A stretch of DNA of 13,756 nt from Bacteroidales bacterium. Its GTDB lineage: Bacteria > Bacteroidota > Bacteroidia > Bacteroidales > UBA10428. Shown here one piece after another: positions 1-7,164 of this stretch (its first letter is position 1; each line of letters begins with the position of its first letter). Below the pieces are notes generated by a model. That model did no database searches, was not told where the DNA came from, and saw only the letters and a program-made list of their open reading frames with translations. A program made the position numbers and the translations under genes. The DNA lies in assembly GCA_016926235.1 (NCBI GenBank), contig JAFGOZ010000335.1, positions 1 to 13,756 on the forward strand. The letters are read 5' to 3'.

Positions 1-20
1 TTTATTTATTTATGATAATA

Positions 21-203
21 TTAGGTGCAGGTTGCGTCATGAACAAGTGAATCAAATACAATTGATAGTCGCCAATATGTTGTTTGTAAACGATGAAAGA
101 TGAGATCAGCGATGAGATCAGTCTCTGGCATAGCGAATCCATGGTTTTTAACTGCTTTAGTTCCTTCAGGAACATAATAGCGAATTCTCGAATCGTTTTT
201 CAT
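21..203 (-). CDS. Small hypothetical protein (60 aa), doubtful
   Basis: An open frame of 60 codons starts with ATG at 203 and stops with TAA at 21-23. I do not recognise the protein. It has a basic N-terminal third (KNDSRIRYY) and a more hydrophobic C-terminal half (DLIADLIFHRL, WRLSIVFDSLV), with no signal peptide or clear membrane segment. No Shine-Dalgarno sequence or clear TAnnTTTG element lies upstream. The gene would be divergent from the toxin-antitoxin operon that begins at 389. The length is short enough to arise by chance, so it could be spurious or the remnant of a longer gene. Confidence 0.3.
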   Translation of the reverse strand: MKNDSRIRYYVPEGTKAVKNHGFAMPETDLIADLIFHRLQTTYWRLSIVFDSLVHDATCT

Positions 204-250
204 AGGAAATGATTTTAGTTATACACTGAATTTAATGTGAGCTTACCCCC

Positions 251-280
251 GGGGCCGGTCGGGGGGATGGGTGGAGGGGG
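251..280 (+). other. G-rich block fitting a G-quadruplex pattern
   Basis: Four G-runs lie within 30 bases (251-254, 261-266, 269-271 and 276-280), separated by loops of 6, 2 and 4 bases. This meets the usual G3+N1-7 pattern on the plus strand. It is preceded by a C-run at 246-250. It stands out in an otherwise AT-rich intergenic region between the doubtful ORF at 21-203 and the toxin-antitoxin promoter. Folding is a prediction only, and no function can be read from the sequence. Confidence 0.4.
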
Positions 281-327
281 CAAAATCTATAGATTCCTTT
301 TAATCATATGATGACGAAATAAATATT

Positions 328-357
328 TGTCACGTTTTTGCCGGTAAAAACGTGACA
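328..357. promoter_or_regulatory. Palindromic operator of the toxin-antitoxin operon
   Basis: Twelve-base perfect arms, TGTCACGTTTTT (328-339) and its complement (346-357), flank a 6-base centre GCCGGT. The palindrome ends 5 bases before the TATATTTG element at 363, so it covers the spacer and -33 side of the promoter. A protein bound there would block transcription. AbiE-type antitoxins are known to autorepress by binding inverted repeats in their own promoter, so the antitoxin at 389-1114 is the likely ligand. The symmetry is seen directly; the ligand is inferred. Confidence 0.8.
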
Positions 358-362
358 TTTCA

Positions 363-370
363 TATATTTG
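363..370 (+). promoter_or_regulatory. Bacteroidota-type -7 promoter element
   Basis: TATATTTG matches TAnnTTTG exactly. A TTTTTG at 335-340, inside the operator, could act as the -33 element with a 22-base spacing, slightly long. Transcription would start near 375-378, upstream of the ATG at 389. This argues against the alternative TTG start at 368, which lies within the element itself. Confidence 0.6.
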
Positions 371-388
371 TATGGAAAACTAAAGGAG

Positions 389-1114
389 ATGAAAATAACT
401 GATATAGTTATAAATAGAATAAATAGATTTAGATCCGGTTACATTTTCACCTATAGTGACTTTGATATACCGGTGGATAAGGTAGAGGCATTGAAGAAAA
501 CTCTTAGCAGGCTTGTAGCATCTGGTAAAATTGTCCGGCTGGCAAAGGGTCAGTTTTACAAACCTGAGATCTCGGAGTTTGGAGTTTTGAGACCAAAAGA
601 ATACCAGGTAGTTAAGGACCTCCTTGAAGAGGACAACAAAGTTATCGGATATCTTACCGGACTGAGTGCATTTAACTTTCTTGGACTTACTACCCAGGTA
701 TCAAACACTATCCAGATCGGTACTAATATTCAGAAGAAGCCTAAGAAAAGAGGTAAATACAGTATCAGGTTTATCCTTCAAAAAAACAATATTACTAAGG
801 ATAATATATATATGCTTCAGATTCTCGATTCCATACGGTTTATCAAAAGAATCCCTGATTCTGATGTATCAGAATCATGCAGGTTGATTATAGATCGTAT
901 CGGAAGATTCTATAATTCAGAATTAATCTCTCTTGTAAAACTTGCAACGAAATATAATCCAGGAACGCGTGCTCTTGCTGGAGCTATCATTGAACAGGTT
1001 TCCTATCCCGGCATGTCTGAAGTCCTTTTTAATTCATTGAATCCTGTTTCCGAATTTATATATGGCATCAGCGAAAACGTCCTCAGTAACAAATTGAAAT
1101 GGAGGATATCATGA
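389..1114 (+). CDS. DUF6088/AbiEi-like type IV antitoxin
   Basis: The 241-residue protein resembles the DUF6088/AbiEi-type antitoxins that accompany AbiEii nucleotidyltransferase toxins. The N-terminal 60 or so residues read as a winged helix: recognition-type helix KKTLSRLVASGKIVRL, then a wing and GQFYKP. A second part follows, with YLTGLSAFNFLGLTTQ at about 85-100. The likely roles are repressing the operon through the palindrome at 328-357 and counteracting the toxin. ATG 389 is chosen because the longer TTG start at 368 falls inside the -7 element; GGAG at 385-388 lies directly against this ATG, so spacing is poor for an SD. The gene ends in an ATGA overlap with the toxin gene, implying translational coupling. 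Family assignment is from recognition of the pattern and of the partner gene. Confidence 0.8.
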   Translation: MKITDIVINRINRFRSGYIFTYSDFDIPVDKVEALKKTLSRLVASGKIVRLAKGQFYKPEISEFGVLRPKEYQVVKDLLEEDNKVIGYLTGLSAFNFLGLTTQVSNTIQIGTNIQKKPKKRGKYSIRFILQKNNITKDNIYMLQILDSIRFIKRIPDSDVSESCRLIIDRIGRFYNSELISLVKLATKYNPGTRALAGAIIEQVSYPGMSEVLFNSLNPVSEFIYGISENVLSNKLKWRIS

Positions 1115-2073
1115 ATCTGCATGAAAATAGCCAGGCTTTTGCGAATGCAATAAGGGCAGCCAGTGATCATTTCGATATAAGAGAGATCTTCATCGAAAAG
1201 GATTACTGGGTTACTTTTATCCTGAGGAGACTCTCATTATCAGAAAACAAGGACAAGGTTGTTTTTAAGGGGGGTACTTCATTATCAAAAGTCTATAAAC
1301 TAATTGAAAGGTTTTCTGAAGATATTGACCTCGCAATTATAAAAGAGCCCGGGCAGTCAGATAACCAGATCGGCAGATTAATAAAATCTCTTCAGACCGA
1401 ATTGATATCTGGTTTTAATGAAGTTATAACTCCAAATACAACAAAACATAAAAATTTCCGAAGGACGGAATATGATTATAATCGTGTGGTTGAATCTGAT
1501 GCCTCTTTATCTTCAGGCGTTAACCGAAACCTTGTACTTGAAATAAACTCTCTTGCAGATCCGGTTCCAAATGGAACACATCAGATCAGATCTATTATTG
1601 CAGAATTCCTGGAGGAAACCGGAAATACTGAGGCCATCAATAATTATAACCTCCAGCCTTTTAAATTGAATGTCCTCGTCCCGCGTCCAACTTTGATTGA
1701 GAAAATCCTATCAATCATTAGGTTATCATATTTTGATGATGGGATTGACAGAATAAGATCAAAGGTCAGACATTTCTATGACATCTATTTTCTGGCTGGT
1801 TCTGACTACTGTAATGAGTATATTAAGGCTCCTGAGTTTATTCAGGATTTCAAAAAGATGTACGCAGAGGATAAAACAAAATTCAATGATCCTGAGAAAT
1901 GGATCGGGACATCCTATAAAGAATCTCCTGCTCTAAACACTTTCGATGATATCTGGGATAAGGTTAAATATTCGTACGAGACTGATTTCAGGTTATTGGT
2001 CTATGGTAAATTTCCATCAGAGACTGAAGTCTCTGACAATTTCAGGGAGTTGATTAAAGTTCTGAAAAAGTAA
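1111..2073 (+). CDS. AbiEii/AbiGii-family nucleotidyltransferase toxin
   Basis: The 320-residue protein carries the DUF1814 signature. It has EKDYWVT near residues 29-35, the GGTSLSK motif at 54-60, and RFSEDIDLAI at 67-76 holding the paired metal-binding acidic residues (D71, D73). It also has LEIN at about 141-144, PRPTLIEKI near 190-198 and RHFYDIY at 219-225. Characterised relatives are DNA-polymerase-beta-like nucleotidyltransferases; AbiEii binds GTP, and mycobacterial MenT toxins add nucleotides to tRNA acceptor ends. All core motifs are intact, so the toxin is probably active. ATG 1111 is preferred over ATG 1099 because GGAGG at 1101-1105 is well placed for it and it overlaps the antitoxin stop as ATGA. 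The pair probably acts as an abortive-infection or maintenance module. Confidence 0.9.
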   Translation: MNLHENSQAFANAIRAASDHFDIREIFIEKDYWVTFILRRLSLSENKDKVVFKGGTSLSKVYKLIERFSEDIDLAIIKEPGQSDNQIGRLIKSLQTELISGFNEVITPNTTKHKNFRRTEYDYNRVVESDASLSSGVNRNLVLEINSLADPVPNGTHQIRSIIAEFLEETGNTEAINNYNLQPFKLNVLVPRPTLIEKILSIIRLSYFDDGIDRIRSKVRHFYDIYFLAGSDYCNEYIKAPEFIQDFKKMYAEDKTKFNDPEKWIGTSYKESPALNTFDDIWDKVKYSYETDFRLLVYGKFPSETEVSDNFRELIKVLKK

Positions 2074-2098
2074 TCGCGCACTTTATATTTAATTACTA

Positions 2099-2854
2099 CT
2101 ACAAGGTCTTCTTACAGTATTTTGACAGGTAACAGCTCCCACATTCAGGGTTTTCCGGCCTGCACCAGGAACGGCCGATTTCCCAGGCAGGCATATCAAG
2201 AGCGCCTGGGTATGCTGGATATAGTCCTCTTGCACAGGAAATTACCTCAGAAATTGTTGGATTCTTACTAACCAATCCTATCCTCGAGAACACCCTTCTG
2301 ACATGTACATCAGGAGATACATCAATGAATGACGTGTCCTTAAGCGGGATCTTAAATTCCCTTATCAGGCAATTTGCAGCCATCGCCGCAATTTTGATTC
2401 CAACTCCTTCAAATTGTAAAAACCTTTGAAATATGGTACTGCAAGAATAGTCATCTTTCCATATCAGGGAAGCGTCACCTTTGTATTCATTTTTTATTCT
2501 CCCGACGGCTTTGTAGAAAAATTGAGACATCCTGTTGTTGAATCTATGCAGACTCTTAGTATTAAATATATCCTGTAATTCTTTCGAGGTGAGTTCAGTG
2601 AAACTTGAAAATTCCGGACTGCCGGTTTGCTGAGATATTTCATAAGAGATTCTCCATGCCCTTTCTGCTTTTATCTGACTGTCCATAACACATCCAAGGA
2701 CGAAGAAATGAGGATATCTGTCCAGATCATTAATATACTTGTCAATAATCGGATCATTTGTAAACACAACAGGCTGATATGGAGCATTTAACATCTCCAA
2801 CCCCTTTAATATTAACAAATCAGCTGCCGGATTCTTTGTAGAATTAAAGTCCAT
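2099..2854 (-). CDS. HhH-GPD DNA glycosylase/AP lyase with 4Fe-4S loop (EndoIII-like)
   Basis: The 251-residue protein is a distant endonuclease III relative. The helix-hairpin-helix is near 147-159 (FEGVGIKIAAMAANC) and contains K154, at the place of the EndoIII Schiff-base lysine. The catalytic aspartate is D182 in PDVHVRRV. Cysteines C231, C238, C241 and C247 give C-x6-C-x2-C-x5-C, the EndoIII iron-sulfur loop. Lysine plus aspartate predicts a bifunctional glycosylase with AP-lyase (strand-nicking) activity. The K-to-D spacing is about 10 residues longer than in EndoIII, so the base-binding pocket may differ. It is the last gene of a minus-strand cluster, 18 bases after the other glycosylase gene. 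The substrate is unknown. A housekeeping repair role is possible, but the context favours an accessory one. Confidence 0.85.
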   Translation of the reverse strand: MDFNSTKNPAADLLILKGLEMLNAPYQPVVFTNDPIIDKYINDLDRYPHFFVLGCVMDSQIKAERAWRISYEISQQTGSPEFSSFTELTSKELQDIFNTKSLHRFNNRMSQFFYKAVGRIKNEYKGDASLIWKDDYSCSTIFQRFLQFEGVGIKIAAMAANCLIREFKIPLKDTSFIDVSPDVHVRRVFSRIGLVSKNPTISEVISCARGLYPAYPGALDMPAWEIGRSWCRPENPECGSCYLSKYCKKTL

Positions 2855-2872
2855 AAGTCTGTATAATCAGTG

Positions 2873-3670
2873 TTACAGGCCAAAAGGCTGAAGATTATTA
2901 TAATATCTGCAGTACTCCTTTAATTCGCAAATATTGCATTCAGGAGACTTATCAAGACAGATGCCATTCTTGACACCAAACATTTCGCTTGCCCCCTGTT
3001 GACCTAACTTAACGAATATTATGTCTATATATCTGATGGGTATTCCGGTATATTTTGAGAACAGCCTTCCCTGAATGACGATGTCAAAAAACTGTTTTTC
3101 ATCTTTGATAAGACCAAGCCGGTAAAATATTCTTGCAATCACCCTGTCAGGTTTCAGGACGTTAAACCCAAGATCTGTGAGCAGATGGTATACCGTTATA
3201 CCACCGATATATTCAAACCTGTTTTCAAGTTCCTCCTTAAGCCTCAGCAGATTCAGATCAGATTCTGCAGCATTGTAACTATCAAGGTAATTCATAAAAG
3301 AACCGTGCTCTGCGATGATTTTGTTGAATGTCCTTGCATTGGTAACTACGCTTCTGATCTTTCGTTCATTCCTGATCATCGATGGGTCAGATAGTATCTT
3401 TCTGACATCCTCCTCTCCATAAGTTGATACCAGCCTATAATCTGGGAAATGACTAAGGATAATCCTCTCCTTGCTCTCGACAGTTGCTGCCCTGAATCCT
3501 GAAAAGAAGATGATCATCGTCAGGATCTCAAAACACTCGGAATCTGTCCTTCGTCTGGTTTCGAATTTCTTAAAACGGCCGTATGTTTTATCAAATTCTT
3601 CTTGAGAAAACCAGGACAGAGATCTAAGTGTCTCTTCAGCTTTGTTGAAAATGGATTTATAATCAGGCAT
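2873..3670 (-). CDS. HhH-GPD DNA glycosylase with 4Fe-4S loop, predicted monofunctional
   Basis: The 265-residue protein has an HhH hairpin near 152-166 (FEYIGGITVYHLLTDLG) and a catalytic aspartate D175 in KPDRVIARIFYRLGL. C238, C245, C248 and C254 form C-x6-C-x2-C-x5-C. The hairpin has T159/V160 where EndoIII has its lysine, so it should excise bases without AP-lyase cutting. Its middle part (DPSMIRNERKIRSVVTNARTF, about 95-115) recalls 3-methyladenine glycosylase Tag, yet Tag has no iron-sulfur loop. It is clearly diverged from its neighbour at 2099-2854, so the two are unlikely to be a fresh duplication. A 95-base gap separates it from the upstream nuclease-EVE gene, where I see no good promoter, so co-transcription is likely but not certain. 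Confidence 0.82.
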   Translation of the reverse strand: MPDYKSIFNKAEETLRSLSWFSQEEFDKTYGRFKKFETRRRTDSECFEILTMIIFFSGFRAATVESKERIILSHFPDYRLVSTYGEEDVRKILSDPSMIRNERKIRSVVTNARTFNKIIAEHGSFMNYLDSYNAAESDLNLLRLKEELENRFEYIGGITVYHLLTDLGFNVLKPDRVIARIFYRLGLIKDEKQFFDIVIQGRLFSKYTGIPIRYIDIIFVKLGQQGASEMFGVKNGICLDKSPECNICELKEYCRYYNNLQPFGL

Positions 3671-3765
3671 TTATTTAAATATTATTTAAAAGCACTCAAA
3701 AATTTAATTATTATGGAAGATGAGTTTATCATTAAAAATCTGTCGTTCTAATTATATTCTCATTT

Positions 3766-4632
3766 CTATTGTATTAATCCTCTTATTATATTCCATTCAT
3801 CAACTGTGACTCTGAAATTAGTGCCTCGTGGTTGTTTTAGAATACTCAGATTCCGAAGTCCTTCAATATTCCGTATTGTCCCTTTTGTCAGAGGTTTATA
3901 TAGTAAATTCTTTACAATCCTCATTTTGACCCGAAGTCTTTCTCCTTCCTTATCAGCAATATCAACCCAGTATTTTTTCTCTGCCTCGGATTCAGCCATT
4001 AAACCGGGGTCTGTTAATAATCTTGTAATTGCATAAATTCCAGCCTCTCTGCCTGATAACCAAATAATCCCTATATCATCTTTGGCAATTTCATTTCTAT
4101 ATTGATTTACTTCCCAGTGTATATCAATCCCAACTTCCTGATCAGCCAATGCGTTTATGATATCGTATCTATGAGGATTAGCCTGAAACAGCCAGATATT
4201 GTCGGAGATTGGAAGTTCACCATCTTCGATCTGAATATCTTTTTTGGAGGTTTTAATAAATTCATATCCTACCTTCCTGGCAACCTGGAAGATAAGATTG
4301 ATGCCAAGTTCCTTGCACTCTATTCCCACTGTTTCCAGAAACAACTTTCTTTCCGGCGGGATTATATTTGCGCATAAAACAAGTTCTATGATCTCATTAG
4401 GATTTTCTACCTTAAGTAATCCGTAATACTCCACGATCTGCCCGGATGCAACTCTGGATAAAAGTCCCCTCTTTACTTCAACGATTATTTTTCTTTTATG
4501 TTTGTCCTCAAAAATTATATCAGCGTAGCACTTCCCAAGTCTGACCTGTTGGCCGATTAACTTAAATCCCGATTCTGGAAAGAACTCATCCGGGAAATTA
4601 GCTATCAGGTTTTCAATGTCTTTTTCTAACAT
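3766..4632 (-). CDS. NucS-like PD-(D/E)XK nuclease fused to a C-terminal EVE domain
   Basis: The 288-residue protein has two domains. Residues 1-125 resemble the nuclease domain of EndoMS/NucS (DUF91): LIGQQVRLGKCYADIIFED with D38, then IVEVKRG with E52 and K54, then GQIVEYYG with Q65 and Y69 (QxxxY). Residues 146-288 are an EVE (PUA-like) domain: WLFQANPHRYDIINAL, HWEVNQYRNEI and IGIIWLSGREAGIYAI. EVE domains bind modified bases such as 5-methyl- or 5-hydroxymethylcytosine. EVE-nuclease fusions are typical of modification-dependent restriction, so this is a candidate type IV-like endonuclease. Catalytic residues appear intact. It starts 8 bases after the stop of the gene at 4641-5696, which implies one transcript. 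The exact base recognised cannot be read from sequence. Confidence 0.88.
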   Translation of the reverse strand: MLEKDIENLIANFPDEFFPESGFKLIGQQVRLGKCYADIIFEDKHKRKIIVEVKRGLLSRVASGQIVEYYGLLKVENPNEIIELVLCANIIPPERKLFLETVGIECKELGINLIFQVARKVGYEFIKTSKKDIQIEDGELPISDNIWLFQANPHRYDIINALADQEVGIDIHWEVNQYRNEIAKDDIGIIWLSGREAGIYAITRLLTDPGLMAESEAEKKYWVDIADKEGERLRVKMRIVKNLLYKPLTKGTIRNIEGLRNLSILKQPRGTNFRVTVDEWNIIRGLIQ

Positions 4633-4640
4633 ATTATTTG

Positions 4641-5696
4641 TTAACTATTGTGGTGACGGGCTAAACTATCACATACTACAATGATTTTTGCGGCGAGATC
4701 ATTAACAACCTCATCCCCTGTCACGTTTAATAAAGGTGGCAGCGCAAAGAATAATTCTTTATAACTATTTTCATAAACTCTATAGCCAAGTTGTAATCCC
4801 ACACTTTTTGTCGCTTTCCGGAGATTTTCACTTGCAGACCAATACACATTTGAGATTTCATCTTTATAATTTACCCAGAATGGAGTATCTGCTTCTTTTT
4901 CCCAGTAATCAAGTCTCAAATGAAATCCAACTCCAAACTGGCCCATTTTAAAATATCTACCATAGCCATACTTTTGTCCAGCTGCACGCATGTTTTTTGT
5001 TTCAGCTCTCTTGTGTTTCTTCAGTTCTTCCACGACTTTATCTATCACATCGTAATATGAATTAATCCTCCTTGCATACTTTGGAGATAAATCATCGTTT
5101 ATTATTGGAAGAAAAGCTGTGGTGTCAATTTTTTCGCAGAATCCAATGATCTGATTTATGTCAGATAACAATTCATATTCTTTTGATTGCGACAGATGAT
5201 CTTTAACCGGCTCCAATATTTGAGGCCAAGTTCTGACAAGCAAATGCTGATTGCTACCTGCAACCTTCAAATGCCAATCACTGACTTCCTGTACTGTAAT
5301 TTTTTCAGCTGCCAGTTTACTATTGATCTCATTAAATAAAGGTCTTACTCGAAGGTCGGGGCAAATAAATATTAAAACTGAATTGTCACTCAGACTCTTT
5401 AAATATGCTCCTGGTTGGCTTTCCGTAAGTGATGCCCAGAATTTTGCTTCGAAGATTAATACTTTCTTCCCATTCTCATCTTTACCTGTGATATCCGGAC
5501 GCTCCAAGTTTTTCCCTGTGCTTTGAGCCTCAAAGGTAATGTCTGAAAATTTCAAGCCACAATTATTTTTAATTATGTTACTGATAGCTTGTCTTGCTGC
5601 TTTAGAGCGTTGTAAGATATAGACAAGCCCTTCTGATGCGATATTTTCTTGTGAACCTTTTATACGTGAATAGAACTGTCCTAATAGTGATTGCAT
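4641..5696 (-). CDS. PD-(D/E)XK nuclease-like protein with unassigned C-terminal domain
   Basis: This protein has 351 residues. The N-terminal part holds a credible PD-(D/E)XK core: conserved-looking acidic residues in SQENIASEGLVYIL (about 15-28), then ERPDITG with D68, then VLIFEAKFW with E83 and K85. An FICPDLRVRPL strand follows near 110-120. The C-terminal half (about 230-345) is a separate domain I cannot name (YGYGRYFKMGQFGVGFHLRL, TPFWVNYKD). Its aromatic pattern looks like a ligand- or DNA-recognition module. It lies between the WYL regulator (160 bases upstream) and the nuclease-EVE gene (8 bases downstream), which points to a nuclease or targeting subunit of the cluster. I do not recognise a family name. 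Confidence 0.7.
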   Translation of the reverse strand: MQSLLGQFYSRIKGSQENIASEGLVYILQRSKAARQAISNIIKNNCGLKFSDITFEAQSTGKNLERPDITGKDENGKKVLIFEAKFWASLTESQPGAYLKSLSDNSVLIFICPDLRVRPLFNEINSKLAAEKITVQEVSDWHLKVAGSNQHLLVRTWPQILEPVKDHLSQSKEYELLSDINQIIGFCEKIDTTAFLPIINDDLSPKYARRINSYYDVIDKVVEELKKHKRAETKNMRAAGQKYGYGRYFKMGQFGVGFHLRLDYWEKEADTPFWVNYKDEISNVYWSASENLRKATKSVGLQLGYRVYENSYKELFFALPPLLNVTGDEVVNDLAAKIIVVCDSLARHHNS

Positions 5697-5856
5697 CTTT
5701 TTTTTATTTGAAGAGATTAATAGAGAACTTTATTTTGTTAATCCGGCCTATGCATCATAAGTAAGAGCAGGATGAATCTTACTGAAGATACATTCTTCTT
5801 CCAAAAAAATACTCAATACCTTTAATATTGCCGGTTCATTATATTGAATTCCATAC

Positions 5857-6864
5857 TTATTTCTTATATTTCGTTAAGATCCTGTTGCTGATATGAGCCA
5901 TCCTTTCCCTGACTGATTCAGGCTTTAAAACCTCTACCTCTTCGCCCCACCCCAGAATCTGGGCATAGAATTCAAAATTGGGAACAAGGAAGTATTTAAA
6001 AACATATTTGTTCTTACCATGTGAAACCAGTTCCTGACTATGGTGCATGGGCTGAGTGATCACATATTGGGCTTGTACCTCAGAAAAAGCTACCTGGATT
6101 TCAACTGCTTTCCTGTTAACCACGCTTACTCCAATTACATTTTTATAGTAATTTTCCGCATCAAATCCACTATCCCTGAAACTGATTTTTCGCTCTATGT
6201 CAATGTTTACAATCCTTTCGAGGCCATAAGTTCTGATCTCCTTGAATTTCTCATTTAAACCAACCAGGAACCATCTGTTCCGATATTCTTTCAGCTGATA
6301 AGGATGGATGATATTAATAGTGCTTTTATCTGATGTGAAAGATTTGTGTTCAACTTTCAGGACTTGTTTGTTTTTCATCGCATCGATAAGGGGCTCCAGA
6401 TGTTCAGTGCCTTTCGTTTCATACACCGATTCAAATTCGATGAAACTCCTGTACATATCTTCATCTGCCTGCCTGTAAATATTTATTGCATCCACGAGCT
6501 TTTGGACTGTTCCGGTAAAAGTTTTGAATATTTCTATATTCCTGAATTGATCGAGCAACCTGGCAGCAAAGACAAGGGATTCAATTTCATCTTCATTCAG
6601 GGGGATGCTGTCGATTGAGTAATCAGGATCTTCATAATAATATGCTCCCCGGGTCCTGTCCAGCCTTATAGGAGCATTATATCCAAGGCTGCTGTCATAG
6701 CGCATCGCATTAATATCTCCGTCAATGGTCCTTATCCCGATAGGATAGATATCCAGTGCCCTCTCACAGGCAGCCTTTAGCTCCTTTCTTGTGACATATT
6801 TCCTGTCTTTCAGGCACCTGTTGATCACCCTGTATCTTATAAGTGCGTCCTTGTTTGTAGGCAT
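5857..6864 (-). CDS. WYL-domain transcriptional regulator
   Basis: The 335-residue protein has the YafY/BrxR-type layout. An N-terminal winged helix spans about 1-80 (RYRVINRCLKD, RKELKAACERAL, IRTIDGDINAMR). The WYL domain follows at about 155-225, with HPYQLKEYRNRWFLVGLNEK and IRTYGLERI, and a C-terminal WCX-like extension at about 250-330 (FEFYAQILGWGEEVEVLKP). WYL proteins bind DNA and are thought to sense nucleic-acid or nucleotide ligands; BrxR and CapW repress phage-defence operons until infection. It is the most upstream gene on the minus strand before the nuclease/glycosylase genes, so it probably controls them and perhaps itself. An imperfect inverted repeat at 6887-6903 lies 22 bases before its ATG and could be an operator. 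No SD or clear TAnnTTTG element is visible. Confidence 0.9.
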   Translation of the reverse strand: MPTNKDALIRYRVINRCLKDRKYVTRKELKAACERALDIYPIGIRTIDGDINAMRYDSSLGYNAPIRLDRTRGAYYYEDPDYSIDSIPLNEDEIESLVFAARLLDQFRNIEIFKTFTGTVQKLVDAINIYRQADEDMYRSFIEFESVYETKGTEHLEPLIDAMKNKQVLKVEHKSFTSDKSTINIIHPYQLKEYRNRWFLVGLNEKFKEIRTYGLERIVNIDIERKISFRDSGFDAENYYKNVIGVSVVNRKAVEIQVAFSEVQAQYVITQPMHHSQELVSHGKNKYVFKYFLVPNFEFYAQILGWGEEVEVLKPESVRERMAHISNRILTKYKK

Positions 6865-6886
6865 TTTTCTCTGTTATAAGATTCAT

Positions 6887-6903
6887 TTGCAGATACACTG
6901 CGA
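6887..6903. promoter_or_regulatory. Imperfect inverted repeat in front of the WYL gene
   Basis: TTGCAG-ATACA-CTGCGA is a 6+5+6 inverted repeat with one mismatch, 22 bases upstream of the WYL start. Its arms match those of the three leader repeats at 8504-8520, 9116-9132 and 13524-13540, but its spacer differs and the surrounding bases are not alike. It may be an autoregulatory WYL site or a chance match. Confidence 0.35.
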
Positions 6904-7156
6904 TAACTGACCATATGTTTGCACTGTAATTTTAATTCCGTGATTTTAAACTAAATATAAGCAAAGGATTTAATATATGCAACTCTTCAGTCTCAGCAGC
7001 AAAGTCTATTCAGGTATTCCTCCAAAACATGCCTCCCGGAATATAATTATTAAATTCTCCACACATATGTGGTGCGATTATCTGTATGGTTCCCTCTGCA
7101 GATATGCCTCTGAAGTTTTTTAATATTGTCACTTCTCCCAGACAGGAATAAAAGGG

Positions 7157-7164
7157 TAATTTTG
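7157..7164 (+). promoter_or_regulatory. Possible -7 promoter element
   Basis: TAATTTTG fits TAnnTTTG exactly and lies 7 bases before the ATG at 7172, so the transcript would be nearly leaderless. No TTTG sits at the usual -33 distance (the nearest upstream TTG ends at 7128), so the call is weak. Confidence 0.3.

Noticed and set aside
368..388. TTG start that would lengthen the antitoxin by 7 residues
   Set aside because: The TTG is the end of the TATATTTG promoter element, so it would not be transcribed in a usable way.
2099..3670. Glycosylases as mismatch repair partners of a cytosine methyltransferase (MIG/Vsr-like role)
   Set aside because: No DNA methyltransferase gene is present in the window, so there is no support for that pairing here.
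7062..7071. Palindrome CACATATGTG between the divergent genes
   Set aside because: It is only 10 bases and single-copy; such a match is expected by chance in this length of sequence.
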